Numbered from the stretch's first letter, positions 1-8,348 are shown. The stretch: DNA of 64,000 bases from Glaciecola sp047250385 (GCF_047250385.1 NZ_JBLBVM010000053.1:124001-188000); one strand, 5' to 3'. Notes: generated by a model from the sequence alone, not told the origin. A program made the numbers and translations.

Positions 1-634
1 CTGAAGGTGACACGTTAAAGCCTGTGCTTATTACAAGGCACCGATCATGATTATTACCGACAATTTTTTCTTCGCCGGATACTAACACGGCTTCGACATC
101 ATCATCGGATATAGATTTTTCGTAGAGCATGATAAATTGATCCGTAGTGGTAACATCACCATCTTGCTCGAAAGTTGTCTCCGTCATGGCCACGGGAGGT
201 GAAATCTCTCCTACAGCATCCCAAACGCGCTCATATACGTCACCATCTAGTGAATAAACGGGCTGTGAAATACTATTTTTAAGTAGGTCTTGCCATTGGG
301 TTTCTGAGCCTACTGTTTTAGTATCATAGAAATACCAAAGCTTTACATCAGTAATGTGATTTTCTGTTTCACCACCATCTGTGATGACTTGCAGGAACGC
401 ATCGTCATCCGTATAGAAACGAAACATAGTGCCGCCACTGTCAAGTACCACTTTCCCGACTGCTTGAATAAGATGCTTGCTGGCAGCGCCGTTAATTTTT
501 AAAGATGGTTGTATTAACTTAAGTTTCAAAGGATCAAGCTCGAAAGAGCCGCCTAAGTATAAGCCCATGATCTCAGGTGTATCAGGTTTATGCGCTTGCT
601 CTTTATCTTTTTTACCAAATAATTTACCGAACAT
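1..634 (-). CDS. yjfK: YjfK-family (DUF2491) protein, C-terminus beyond window
   Basis: The reading frame starts at 634 (MFGKLFGKKDKEQ) and stays open to the left edge, so about 211 residues are visible and the C-terminus is missing. The basic Gly/Lys N-terminus followed by an acidic soluble domain (LDSGGTMFRFYTDDDAFLQV, later DRCLVITRHRL) fits the DUF2491/YjfK family, which in enterobacteria follows yjfI and yjfJ. No signal peptide or membrane segment is seen, so it is probably cytoplasmic. It lies 24 bp downstream of the channel gene and is the last visible gene of the minus-strand PspA cluster. Function is unknown; a role in envelope stress is inferred from neighbours only. Confidence 0.75.
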   Translation of the reverse strand, partial: MFGKLFGKKDKEQAHKPDTPEIMGLYLGGSFELDPLKLKLIQPSLKINGAASKHLIQAVGKVVLDSGGTMFRFYTDDDAFLQVITDGGETENHITDVKLWYFYDTKTVGSETQWQDLLKNSISQPVYSLDGDVYERVWDAVGEISPPVAMTETTFEQDGDVTTTDQFIMLYEKSISDDDVEAVLVSGEEKIVGNNHDRCLVISTGFNVSPS

Positions 635-658
635 ATGTTACCCCTTCTGAAAAGCCTA

Positions 659-1711
659 CTAAGCGTGCAGGCTGTTCCAATCAACATTATTGATACGATG
701 CTCTGCGATGTAGAATACTTTATCGCCCGGTTTCACCACGTTTGTAAAGTCTGGGTTGACCAATATTTCGTTCACTTGATCTGCTGCCGCATATCCAATG
801 AACGTTGCGTTATATTGTTTTTTAAGGCCAAAAAATAACTTTTCAACATTTAACTCGTTAATGGTGCTTGGCAGATTAACAGAAAATTGTGCTTGTCCTT
901 CTTCCACATCAAGCAGGTCGTGATGCAATAAGCTGGAGCCAGGATCAAATGCTGATTTTGCTAACATTTCAACCGCGACACTCGGTGTGCATTCCACTTC
1001 AGGGCAATGTTGTTGTAATAGGGCGACTAAGCTTTCGTCTTCAAAATATGCGACTTTGTGAGCACCTGGATTTCGTTTTGAACAATACAGGGCCGTCGTC
1101 ATAGTGATGTCATCATACGGGTTATCTATTAATATTGTACTTGCTGTCTCAATGCAGGCGCGATCCATGTCATCGTCTTTATTAAAAGAGCTAACCCGAA
1201 CGAATTCGATTTCAGATGGACGTGGATTTTCAATATCTGCTTTTACGCAAAGTACGATATCCGGATTTTCCGGAGTATCACGCTTCTCTTTAATTAGTAG
1301 TTTCAGTAATTGGTCAGTTCGATTATCGTTCCAGCCGATTATTAATATATGATTAGAGACGTTTAACGGTTTCAAACCTCTAGCTCCTCTTTTCCATTGA
1401 TCACTTACCCAAGATGCAATCCGCCCAATGATCAATGCAAATATACTGAGACCAAGCGGGATAACATACAAAGCAACAATTAACTTACCTGCTGGAGTTG
1501 CGGGTGACATGTCGCCGTAGCCAACAGTGGATCCGGTAACAATTATCCAGTAGAAATAGTCAGATGCGTCTAATAGTGCTTTTTCGTCTGCTAAGTAAAG
1601 TAGTAGCCAACTGGTCGCTGAATAAAACAAAAGCGCTAGTAGCAAAGTGTACCAACGCATCTCGGAAAAATATTTCACGCATAGCTTTTTGAGCTTTACC
1701 CACTGCATCAT
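659..1711 (-). CDS. Two-TM potassium channel with RCK/TrkA-N domain
   Basis: A 350-aa inner-membrane ion channel. TM1 is about residues 21-41, the pore helix about 50-61, the K+ selectivity filter TVGYGD is at 62-67, and TM2 is about 75-97. A cytoplasmic RCK N-like Rossmann domain follows (HILIIGWNDNR at about 120). The usual GxGxxG nucleotide loop is altered to GWNDNR, so the ligand may differ from that of classical KTN domains. A further domain fills residues 240-350. The gene sits between yjfJ and yjfK, which suggests that ion flux is coupled to PspA-type membrane stress sensing (inference). It starts 40 bp beyond a terminator-like hairpin, so read-through or its own promoter is needed. 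The filter and topology are clear; the ion specificity is inferred from the filter. Confidence 0.88.
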   Translation of the reverse strand: MMQWVKLKKLCVKYFSEMRWYTLLLALLFYSATSWLLLYLADEKALLDASDYFYWIIVTGSTVGYGDMSPATPAGKLIVALYVIPLGLSIFALIIGRIASWVSDQWKRGARGLKPLNVSNHILIIGWNDNRTDQLLKLLIKEKRDTPENPDIVLCVKADIENPRPSEIEFVRVSSFNKDDDMDRACIETASTILIDNPYDDITMTTALYCSKRNPGAHKVAYFEDESLVALLQQHCPEVECTPSVAVEMLAKSAFDPGSSLLHHDLLDVEEGQAQFSVNLPSTINELNVEKLFFGLKKQYNATFIGYAAADQVNEILVNPDFTNVVKPGDKVFYIAEHRINNVDWNSLHA

Positions 1712-1750
1712 GAATGAAAGACTTCCTTTAATTTAAATCAATTTCAATAG

Positions 1751-1777
1751 AAAAAACGGCAACCCGAAGATTGCCGT
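1751..1777 (-). terminator. Rho-independent terminator-like hairpin between yjfJ and the channel gene
   Basis: Read on the minus strand: a 7-bp perfect stem (ACGGCAA / TTGCCGT) with an 8-nt loop, followed by six T residues. It lies just past the yjfJ stop and 40 bp before the channel start. It could set a high yjfI-yjfJ to channel-yjfK ratio. Confidence 0.7.
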
Positions 1778-1788
1778 CATATGTATGT

Positions 1789-2469
1789 TTACTTACCGAG
1801 TATGCGACTCAGTTCATCGTCTGCAGAAGCTTTACCGCCTTTGATACCGGCACCTGCTAAACGCTTCTCTAAATCATCTGTCGATTCGCTTTGGGCAAGC
1901 TCTTCAGCAGCTTCAAGTTCAGCGCTTCGCAAGTTTTGCTTCTCTTGAATACGTGATAAAGATTCAGTTGCCGTCTTCATTTTACTATTAGCACCTAAGT
2001 GACTTGATGATACGGCTACTTGTGCGCGTTGCACTGACTCTGTCGCTTTAATCATATCCACTTGTTGCTCCAAACGACGTAGGTTGTTTTTCGCTTGTGT
2101 GATGTTACCTGCTAGTTGCTTTTCTGACTTAGTGAACTGATCTAAGTAAGTTTGCTCTGTCTCCAACTGAGTGCGTAAATCAGACACTCGTTGTGCACAG
2201 TCAAGGGCAAGCTGGCGATCAGTATCAATTGCTTTTCTTGCATGCTCTTCATATTCAGCGATTGACTTATTAAAGCCATCCACTTTTTGTTGAGATAATT
2301 TGCACTTCGCCAAAATTTGCGTGCGTGCATGGTCTGATTTTCTCAACTCATCTTTCGCTTCGCGGATTTCTTGCTCAAGAATTTTAATGGCTTGAGTATC
2401 AACAACCGCTTGAGCTGCTTCTGTAGCGGTACCTTTAACGGCAGTAAATAATTTTTTCCAAACTGACAT
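1789..2469 (-). CDS. yjfJ: PspA/IM30 family protein YjfJ
   Basis: A 226-aa protein with the PspA/IM30 signature: the N-terminal amphipathic segment MSVWKKLFTAVKGTATEAAQ, then long alpha-helical coiled coil (about residues 25-180) rich in Glu, Gln, Lys and Ala, and a short C-terminal tail ending LSRILGK. PspA-family proteins bind stressed inner membranes and polymerise into ESCRT-III-like coats. The gene follows yjfI by 23 bp and precedes the ion channel gene; this yjfI-yjfJ pairing is the one known from E. coli. There is no signal peptide, as expected for a peripheral cytoplasmic-face protein. The C-terminal GGKASADDELSRILGK resembles the tail of the YjfJ branch rather than stress-regulated PspA itself, and no pspBC or pspF is present here. 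Confidence 0.88.
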   Translation of the reverse strand: MSVWKKLFTAVKGTATEAAQAVVDTQAIKILEQEIREAKDELRKSDHARTQILAKCKLSQQKVDGFNKSIAEYEEHARKAIDTDRQLALDCAQRVSDLRTQLETEQTYLDQFTKSEKQLAGNITQAKNNLRRLEQQVDMIKATESVQRAQVAVSSSHLGANSKMKTATESLSRIQEKQNLRSAELEAAEELAQSESTDDLEKRLAGAGIKGGKASADDELSRILGK

Positions 2470-2492
2470 GGTATTCTCCGGTTATTAATAAA

Positions 2493-2888
2493 TTAATTAG
2501 ATTTCAAAAAATCTTGGTAAGCATCTAAAAATGCTTCTACATTCTGAAATAATGTTGAAATCTCGATCAACACGCTTTCTTTTTTCGATTGTGAACTTAG
2601 TGAGCCAAACGCAGTGTAGTACTGAGTTCCTGCTACCGATGAAATTCCGATTGTCGTTAAAGGGAAAAGCATATGTGTTCTCAGAATTTCTTCATTCAAC
2701 GCAGCTTTATCTTTCACTTCATCTATTGAGAACAATAGCGATTCAACTAAAATTTGTTCACCGCTAATTGCCAACCAAGCATCAATTCCATCTTCATTTG
2801 CAATAAGCAAACAATCTGCTTCGTGTGTAACTACATATCCCTCTTGAGCAGAAATAATATCTGCTAGTTGTGATAGTTCCCACGTCAT
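2493..2888 (-). CDS. yjfI: YjfI-family (DUF2170) protein
   Basis: A 131-aa acidic soluble protein. Length and pattern (MTWELSQLADIISAQ..., then ADCLLIANEDGIDAWLAISG, and a C-terminal amphipathic helix VEAFLDAYQDFLKSN) match the DUF2170/YjfI family, the first gene of the yjfIJK cluster. No catalytic motif is seen. It is the promoter-proximal gene, with AGGAGAAG about 5 nt upstream of the ATG. Function is not established; co-transcription with a PspA homologue suggests a cytoplasmic partner or regulator of it. Confidence 0.78.
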   Translation of the reverse strand: MTWELSQLADIISAQEGYVVTHEADCLLIANEDGIDAWLAISGEQILVESLLFSIDEVKDKAALNEEILRTHMLFPLTTIGISSVAGTQYYTAFGSLSSQSKKESVLIEISTLFQNVEAFLDAYQDFLKSN

Positions 2889-2928
2889 TCATCTTCTCCT
2901 AAAGGTGTGTTTTACCATGTCGTCATCT

Positions 2929-2957
2929 ATAATAGACGCTTAATATTGATTGAACAA
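2929..2957 (-). promoter_or_regulatory. Candidate sigma-70 promoter for yjfI-yjfJ
   Basis: On the minus strand TTGTTC (2957-2952) is followed after 17 bp by TATTAT (2934-2929), about 40 bp before the yjfI start. Two elements with ideal spacing; no experimental support. Confidence 0.45.
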
Positions 2958-3020
2958 CATGGCCGACTTCGAACTTGGAGTAAGTATAGTCATAGGCGAA
3001 AAATAAAGTCAAATTATTTT

Positions 3021-3083
3021 TTATACATTTGGCTCAAATAATGTTTAAATGTAACTTATACATTACAAAAGAAACTTATACAT
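3021..3083 (+). repeat. Three direct copies of TTATACAT upstream of the DUF6471 gene
   Basis: TTATACAT occurs at 3021-3028, 3056-3063 and 3076-3083, in the same orientation, with starts 35 and 20 bp apart; the last two extend to AACTTATACAT. The last copy ends 9 bp before the gene. The arrangement looks like an operator array for the small helix-rich protein encoded next to it (inference). Confidence 0.5.
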
Positions 3084-3092
3084 AGGTGTGAT

Positions 3093-3350
3093 ATGAAGCC
3101 GAAAACAAGCGATTGGCGTAACTTAGTTCAGCGGTTATTAAAGGCTGAATTGTCCAAAAAGGGAATAAAGTACCAAGACCTCAGTGACAAGCTAAGCCAG
3201 GTGGGGGTTGACCAAAGCGCGGATAATCTGCGAAATAAAATAAATAAAGGCATTTTAGGTGCAGACTTATTGTTACAAATTATGTTTGTACTTAATATCA
3301 AGCAAATTAAATATGAAGATATAGAGGAAATGCTCAGCGACATGCAATAG
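3093..3350 (+). CDS. DUF6471 domain small protein
   Basis: An 85-aa basic, mostly helical protein. The pattern W-x2-LV-x3-L-x3-L-x2-KGIKYQDLSDKL, then GVDQSADNLRNKINKG, then LLLQIMFVL, matches the DUF6471 family. That family has the look of a helix-turn-helix DNA-binding fold (about residues 22-60), similar in layout to Cro/CI repressors. A weak AGGTG lies 4 nt upstream of the start. It is a single-gene unit, divergent from the yjf cluster and separate from queA. The 8-bp repeats in front suggest autoregulation, but a DNA-binding function is inferred from fold expectation only. Confidence 0.7.
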   Translation: MKPKTSDWRNLVQRLLKAELSKKGIKYQDLSDKLSQVGVDQSADNLRNKINKGILGADLLLQIMFVLNIKQIKYEDIEEMLSDMQ

Positions 3351-3421
3351 AATTCGCTTCGTTTAAGAATAAGTAATCGATTTAACCTACTAGATAAAGT
3401 GACTCGCCCTAAATTTTAGGC

Positions 3422-3447
3422 AAAAAAATACCCAGATAAACTGGGTA
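3422..3447 (-). terminator. Terminator-like hairpin oriented leftward
   Basis: TACCCAG / CTGGGTA form a 7-bp stem with a 5-nt loop. The A-run at 3422-3428 gives a seven-T tract only when read on the minus strand. No minus-strand gene ends here, so it either insulates the DUF6471 gene or ends an unannotated leftward transcript from the queA leader region. Confidence 0.45.
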
Positions 3448-3621
3448 ATAAGTAAGTTTGGGAGAACGTCACTTAATTTGGAACATGTTTCAAGATTACG
3501 TTAAAAATTCGAGCATAAAGTATTAAGACCAAGAAGAAGGTGTTTCAAAATATACGGTTCAAACTGTATAAAAATAAGACGTACCATATAGACAAAGACA
3601 TACAGCGATTTTGAGAGAATA

Positions 3622-4662
3622 ATGAAGTTATCCGATTTTTATTTTGATTTACCTGAACATTTAATTGCAAAGCACCCTACAGAGCAACGTACACAAAGTC
3701 GTCTACTACATTTAAGTGGAAATAGCGGTGAAGTGGAGCATAAACAGTTTTCAAATATTGTTGATCTGCTAAATGCGGGTGATTTGCTTATTTTCAACAA
3801 TACCCGAGTTATACCTGCAAGATTACATGGTACCAAAGCGTCCGGCGGGAAGGTTGAGGTACTTATTGAAAGAATTCTTAACGATGGAAGTGCTATGGCA
3901 CACATTCGCTCAAGTAAGTCGCCAAAGTCGGGTGCAGTACTGACAATGGAAGGCGGATTACAGATTGAAATGCTTGGTCGCGACGATGCCTTGTTCCATA
4001 TTAAGTTTTTAAGTGATGAGAATGTATTTGAATTACTTGAAAAGTTTGGTCATATGCCTTTGCCTCCATATATCGACAGACCAGACGAGGATGCTGATAA
4101 AGAACGGTATCAAACGGTATACAATGAGAAGCCAGGCGCAGTAGCTGCTCCCACTGCAGGTTTGCACTTTGACGAAGACATACTAAGTAAAATTGAAGCA
4201 AAGGGTGTTGATTTTGCTTTTGTTACCCTGCATGTTGGTGCGGGCACGTTTCAACCCGTTAGAGTGGAAAACATTACAGATCATAAAATGCACTCTGAAT
4301 ATGCAGAAGTTTCACAAGATGTGGTTGATAAAGTGCTGGCCACCAAAAAAGCGGGTGGACGCGTTATTGCAGTAGGCACAACTTCAGTTCGTTCCATTGA
4401 ATCTGCAGCACAAGCGACATCTGACGGTCTCATTAGTGAGTTCATGTCCGATACCAATATTTTTATCTTTCCAGGTTATGAGTTCAAATTAATCGATGCA
4501 ATGTTGACCAACTTTCATTTGCCAGAATCAACATTAATGATGCTGATTAGTGCCTTTGCTGGACGTGACAATGTCATGCATGCTTACGGCCAAGCAATTG
4601 AACAAGAATATCGCTTTTTTAGCTACGGTGATGCGATGTTTATCGAGCGCAAAAATACGTGA
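3622..4662 (+). CDS. queA: S-adenosylmethionine:tRNA ribosyltransferase-isomerase QueA
   Basis: A 346-aa cytoplasmic enzyme that transfers and isomerises the ribosyl moiety of SAM onto 7-aminomethyl-7-deazaguanine at tRNA position 34, giving epoxyqueuosine. Family hallmarks are present from end to end: MKLSDFYFDLPEHLIAKHP at the N-terminus, LLIFNNTRVIPARLHG, GHMPLPPYIDRPDE, VAAPTAGLHFDEDIL, FVTLHVGAGTFQPVR, and the C-terminal TNFHLPESTLMMLISAFAG. Length matches the E. coli enzyme (356 aa). A GAGAG Shine-Dalgarno precedes the ATG. It precedes tgt, which inserts the queuosine precursor base, in the usual order, with a longer-than-usual 222-bp gap. Confidence 0.97.
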   Translation: MKLSDFYFDLPEHLIAKHPTEQRTQSRLLHLSGNSGEVEHKQFSNIVDLLNAGDLLIFNNTRVIPARLHGTKASGGKVEVLIERILNDGSAMAHIRSSKSPKSGAVLTMEGGLQIEMLGRDDALFHIKFLSDENVFELLEKFGHMPLPPYIDRPDEDADKERYQTVYNEKPGAVAAPTAGLHFDEDILSKIEAKGVDFAFVTLHVGAGTFQPVRVENITDHKMHSEYAEVSQDVVDKVLATKKAGGRVIAVGTTSVRSIESAAQATSDGLISEFMSDTNIFIFPGYEFKLIDAMLTNFHLPESTLMMLISAFAGRDNVMHAYGQAIEQEYRFFSYGDAMFIERKNT

Positions 4663-4884
4663 GCCTAGCGCTATTTCTTGTTATACTGCGCGCCGCAATT
4701 CATAGGAAGCATTCACAGTAAACAGCCCGTATGTTTGATTACTGTATAAATTAGTCAGATGCGTTTTTCATTTTGCATTCATCATTGCCATTTTCATCGC
4801 ATGATGTGCAATATTAGAAAAACGTTGGATTCGGTGGTGGTTTGGCATGGCAAGCGCACTGAATCGCGAATTTTAGGTTTATAA

Positions 4885-6003
4885 ATGAAATTCAATTTAA
4901 TGGCGAAAGACGGCAAAGCACGTCGCGGCCAGCTTATTTTTGATCGTGGTGTAGTTGAAACACCAGCGTTTATGCCCGTCGGTACATACGGCACCGTTAA
5001 AGGTATGACACCTGAAGAGCTCGATGAGTCAGGTGCTCATATTTGTTTGGGTAACACATTCCACTTAATGCTTCGTCCAGGCACGGGCATTATCAAGCAA
5101 CACGGTGACTTGCATGATTTCATGCATTGGCAAAAACCCATTCTTACCGATTCAGGTGGTTTCCAGGTTTTCTCGCTTGGTGATTTAAGAAAAATTACTG
5201 AAAACGGCGTCACATTCCGTTCCCCTATTAATGGTGAAAAAATCTTGCTTACTCCTGAGAAGTCTATGGAAGTGCAGCGCGATTTAGGTTCGGACATTGT
5301 CATGATTTTTGATGAGTGCACGCCTTATCCAGCGACGGAAAAAGAAGCATCTGATTCAATGGAAATGTCATTGCGTTGGGCGCAACGAAGTAAAGACGCC
5401 CACGGTGATAATCCCTCAGCATTATTTGGCATCATTCAAGGTGGTATGTATGAACACCTTCGTGATACTTCATTAGAAGGTTTGGAAGATATCGGTTTTG
5501 ATGGATATGCGATAGGTGGCTTATCCGTCGGAGAGCCTAAAGAAGATATGATCCGTATCATCAATCACACAGCGCCAAAAATTCCTGAAAACAAACCACG
5601 TTATTTGATGGGCGTAGGTAAACCTGAAGATATCGTAGAGGCTGTGCGCCGCGGTATTGACATGTTTGATTGTGTAATGCCGACAAGGAATGCGCGTAAT
5701 GGACATCTGTTCGTTACCGAAGGTGTGGTAAAAATTCGTAATGCTGTTCACAAAACAGATACGGGCCCTTTAGATGAAAAATGTGACTGTTACACTTGTA
5801 AAAATTATTCTCGGTCATATCTACATCACTTAGACAAGTGCAATGAGATACTTGGTTCAAGATTAAATACTATCCATAACTTGAGATACTATCAAAGAAT
5901 TATGGATGGCTTGCGTAATGCAATTGCAGCGGGCGAATTAGACAGTTTTGTTGCTGAATTCTATGCGCAGAAAGATATGCCAGTTCCTCCTTTAGAGGAA
6001 TAA
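4885..6003 (+). CDS. tgt: tRNA-guanine(34) transglycosylase Tgt
   Basis: A 372-aa enzyme exchanging G34 for preQ1 in tRNAs with GUN anticodons. The catalytic acid/base Asp89 (LTDSGGFQVFSL), the substrate-pocket segment IFDECTPYP, the nucleophile Asp262 (GIDMFDCVMPTRNARNGH) and the zinc site Cys300/Cys302/Cys305 (CDCYTCKNYSR) with a downstream His are all present. The start is fixed by alignment to the family N-terminus MKF-x-L. It follows queA and precedes yajC-secDF, the common gammaproteobacterial order, so queuosine synthesis and Sec accessory genes may be partly co-transcribed. Confidence 0.98.
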   Translation: MKFNLMAKDGKARRGQLIFDRGVVETPAFMPVGTYGTVKGMTPEELDESGAHICLGNTFHLMLRPGTGIIKQHGDLHDFMHWQKPILTDSGGFQVFSLGDLRKITENGVTFRSPINGEKILLTPEKSMEVQRDLGSDIVMIFDECTPYPATEKEASDSMEMSLRWAQRSKDAHGDNPSALFGIIQGGMYEHLRDTSLEGLEDIGFDGYAIGGLSVGEPKEDMIRIINHTAPKIPENKPRYLMGVGKPEDIVEAVRRGIDMFDCVMPTRNARNGHLFVTEGVVKIRNAVHKTDTGPLDEKCDCYTCKNYSRSYLHHLDKCNEILGSRLNTIHNLRYYQRIMDGLRNAIAAGELDSFVAEFYAQKDMPVPPLEE

Positions 6004-6012
6004 CACAAAATT

Positions 6013-6039
6013 TTGCTCCCTATGGTATTCAGAGAGCAA
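6013..6039 (+). other. Imperfect hairpin between tgt and yajC
   Basis: TTGCTCCCT and AGAGAGCAA pair over nine positions with one mismatch around a 9-nt loop. No T-run follows, so it is not an intrinsic terminator; it may be an mRNA processing or stabilising structure. Confidence 0.35.
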
Positions 6040-6081
6040 GGACGTAAAACAACAATAAAAACGAAATAAACGAGGATGTAT

Positions 6082-6420
6082 ATGAGCTTTTTAATTTCAA
6101 GTGCACACGCACAAGACGCAGCAAGCGCTCAACCAGGTGGTGAGTTTGGCATGTTAATCATGTTGGCTGTTTTTGGTTTAATTTTCTATTTTCTACTATA
6201 TCGCCCTCAAGCGAAGCGTGTAAAAGAACATAAAAACCTTGTTTCATCATTGTCAAAAGGTGATGAAGTACTGACTCAAGGCGGCTTAGTGGGTAAAATC
6301 ACGAAAGTGAGCGATGAGAAAGATTTCATCGAAATTGCCTTAAACGAATCGAATAACATTGTTGTACAAAAATCAGCAGTAAGCGCTGTTTTGCCGAAAG
6401 GCACAATGAAGTCAATTTAA
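6082..6420 (+). CDS. yajC: Sec translocon accessory protein YajC
   Basis: A 112-aa inner-membrane protein that associates with SecD-SecF. It has an N-terminal segment MSFLISSAHAQD, one TM (about residues 24-44, ending LLYRPQAKRVKEHKNL) and a small cytoplasmic beta domain (KGDEVLTQGGLVGKI, ending AVLPKGTMKSI), as in E. coli YajC (110 aa). An in-frame ATG at 6076 touches the CGAGG ribosome-binding site, so the ATG at 6082, six bases from it and matching the family MSF start, is preferred. A terminator-like hairpin separates it from secD. Confidence 0.95.
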   Translation: MSFLISSAHAQDAASAQPGGEFGMLIMLAVFGLIFYFLLYRPQAKRVKEHKNLVSSLSKGDEVLTQGGLVGKITKVSDEKDFIEIALNESNNIVVQKSAVSAVLPKGTMKSI

Positions 6421-6430
6421 TTTTTCAACA

Positions 6431-6478
6431 AAGAGCAGAGTAGCACCAAAGAGTATATCGAGGTGCTTTTCTGCTTTT
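6431..6478 (+). terminator. Terminator/attenuator-like hairpin between yajC and secD
   Basis: Outer stem AAGAGCAGA / TCTGCTTTT (one G-U pair) and inner stem AGCACC / GGTGCT, interrupted by a 2+2 internal loop, end in a TTTT tract. The structure ends 13 nt before the secD GTG, leaving room only for the ribosome-binding site. Confidence 0.5.
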
Positions 6479-6491
6479 GTAGGGTCCCATT

Positions 6492-8339
6492 GTGTTAAAT
6501 AAAACTCCATTATGGAAATATATTTTGGTCATATTGGTTGTTGGTATAACAGCCTTATATGCCACGCCTAATATTTATGGCGAAGATCACGCCATTCAAA
6601 TTTCTGCAAGTAAGAACGCAACTGTAACGGAAGCATTAAAAGATTCAGTTGAACGTTCTTTGACAGAAGAGAATATTGCCATCAAGGCAATTGAACTTGA
6701 AAACGACAGGATTTTGGTTCGCCTTCTCGATTCAGACACTCAGCTAATTGCGAGAGAACTGATTGATAGCAAACTTGATGATGACGACTATGTTGTTGCG
6801 ATGAACTTAGCGCCAGATACTCCAGATTGGCTAGAGGCCTTTGGTGCTGGCCCTATGAAGTTGGGCTTAGATTTACGTGGCGGCGTTCACTTCCTTATGG
6901 AAGTTGATATGAATAGTGCAACGACTAAAGCTTACGAAGATGTTGTTGGTGATTTCAAGCTACAGTTACGCGAGGAAAGAATTTTTTATCGCACTGTCGT
7001 TCAAAACCCTGATTCAGTTGACATCATTTTTCGCGATGCGGAGATGCTCGATAAAGCTCAGTTCTACTTGCGAAACCAGTTCGGTAATTTAGCCATTACA
7101 GAGCGTGATGACTTAACTTTACGAGCTACTTTCCTTGAAGCTCGCTTAGCCGAAATTCGCGACGCTGCGGTTAAACAGAACGTAACCATCATTCGCAGCA
7201 GAATAAACCAACTTGGTGTTGCTGAGCCACTAGTGCAAAAGCAAGGCCAGGAGCGCATTGTTGTTCAACTTCCAGGTATCCAAGATACCGCGAAAGCGAA
7301 AGAAATTCTGAATGCAACAGCGACACTTGAGTTTCGTATGCTGGATGAGAAGAACGATGTTCGAGATGCTATGCGAGGCAGAGCGCCCGCTGGCTCAGAA
7401 GTGATTTATCATAAGAATGGCCAACCTTATTTATTGAAGAAACAGATCATGTTGACTGGTTCACATATTATTGATGCCAATAGTGGCGTTGATCAATACG
7501 GTGTGCCAAATGTGAGCATCGACCTTGACTCTAAAGGTGGCGCTAAATGGTCAAAAGCGACCAAAGAAAACATCCAAAAGCCTATGGCTACAGTGTTCAT
7601 CGAATACAAAGCAACTGATGAGCGCGACGCGAATGGCAAGCTAGTTTTCGAGAAGAAAGAAGAGATTATTAGTGTTGCGACAATTCAAGCTCAATTAGGT
7701 TCGTCGTTTCAAATCACTGGATTAGATTCTCCTTCTGAAGCCCGAGAGTTATCTTTGCTGTTAAGAGCGGGTGCATTGATTGCTCCTATTCAAATAGTAG
7801 AAGAACGCACAGTTGGCCCAAGCTTAGGTAAAGAAAACATTGAACTTGGTATGACAGCGATTATTTGGGGCTTGGCTGGTGTTCTTGTATTCATGCTCAT
7901 TTATTATCGTGCATTTGGTATCGTTGCAAATATTGCACTGCTGCTTAATCTCGTAATGATTGTTGGTATTATTTCGATGATCCCAGGTGCGACCTTAACC
8001 TTACCGGGAATGGCGGGTATCGTTCTGACTGTTGGTATGGCTGTTGATGCGAACGTGCTGATTTTTGAAAGAATAAGAGAAGAGTTGCGTGATGGGCGAA
8101 GTCCACAACAGGCAATTCATTTCGGTTACGACAGTGCGTTCTCTACCATCTTAGACGCCAATATCACTACATTCCTTGCTGGTCTGATCCTGTTTGCAGT
8201 TGGTACAGGACCAATCAAAGGTTTCTCAATTACGTTGATGATAGGTATCGCTACATCAATGTTCACGGCGATTGTCGTTACTCGTGTGCTAGTTAATGGC
8301 ATATGGGGCGGTAGACGCGTGACCAATTTAGCGATATAG
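6492..8339 (+). CDS. secD: Protein translocase subunit SecD
   Basis: A 615-aa inner-membrane RND-type protein that with SecF uses the proton gradient to pull preproteins through SecYEG. There is an N-terminal TM (about 9-26), the LGLDLRGGVHFLMEVD motif (about 124), a large periplasmic P1 region including IIRSRINQLGVAEPLVQKQG, and five C-terminal TMs from about residue 450 with TLPGMAGIVLTVGMAVDANVLIFERI. Length equals that of E. coli SecD (615 aa). The start is GTG at 6492 behind AGGG; translation from it gives the family N-terminus MLNK-x-P-LWKY. Ten bases separate it from secF. Confidence 0.98.
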   Translation: MLNKTPLWKYILVILVVGITALYATPNIYGEDHAIQISASKNATVTEALKDSVERSLTEENIAIKAIELENDRILVRLLDSDTQLIARELIDSKLDDDDYVVAMNLAPDTPDWLEAFGAGPMKLGLDLRGGVHFLMEVDMNSATTKAYEDVVGDFKLQLREERIFYRTVVQNPDSVDIIFRDAEMLDKAQFYLRNQFGNLAITERDDLTLRATFLEARLAEIRDAAVKQNVTIIRSRINQLGVAEPLVQKQGQERIVVQLPGIQDTAKAKEILNATATLEFRMLDEKNDVRDAMRGRAPAGSEVIYHKNGQPYLLKKQIMLTGSHIIDANSGVDQYGVPNVSIDLDSKGGAKWSKATKENIQKPMATVFIEYKATDERDANGKLVFEKKEEIISVATIQAQLGSSFQITGLDSPSEARELSLLLRAGALIAPIQIVEERTVGPSLGKENIELGMTAIIWGLAGVLVFMLIYYRAFGIVANIALLLNLVMIVGIISMIPGATLTLPGMAGIVLTVGMAVDANVLIFERIREELRDGRSPQQAIHFGYDSAFSTILDANITTFLAGLILFAVGTGPIKGFSITLMIGIATSMFTAIVVTRVLVNGIWGGRRVTNLAI

Positions 8340-8348
8340 GAGAAGCTT

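Noticed and set aside
4663..4884. A separate gene or RNA in the queA-tgt gap
   Set aside because: No open frame with a ribosome-binding site and no stable structure; a TATACT box at 4682-4687 followed by GC-rich bases may be a tgt promoter but lacks a clear -35.
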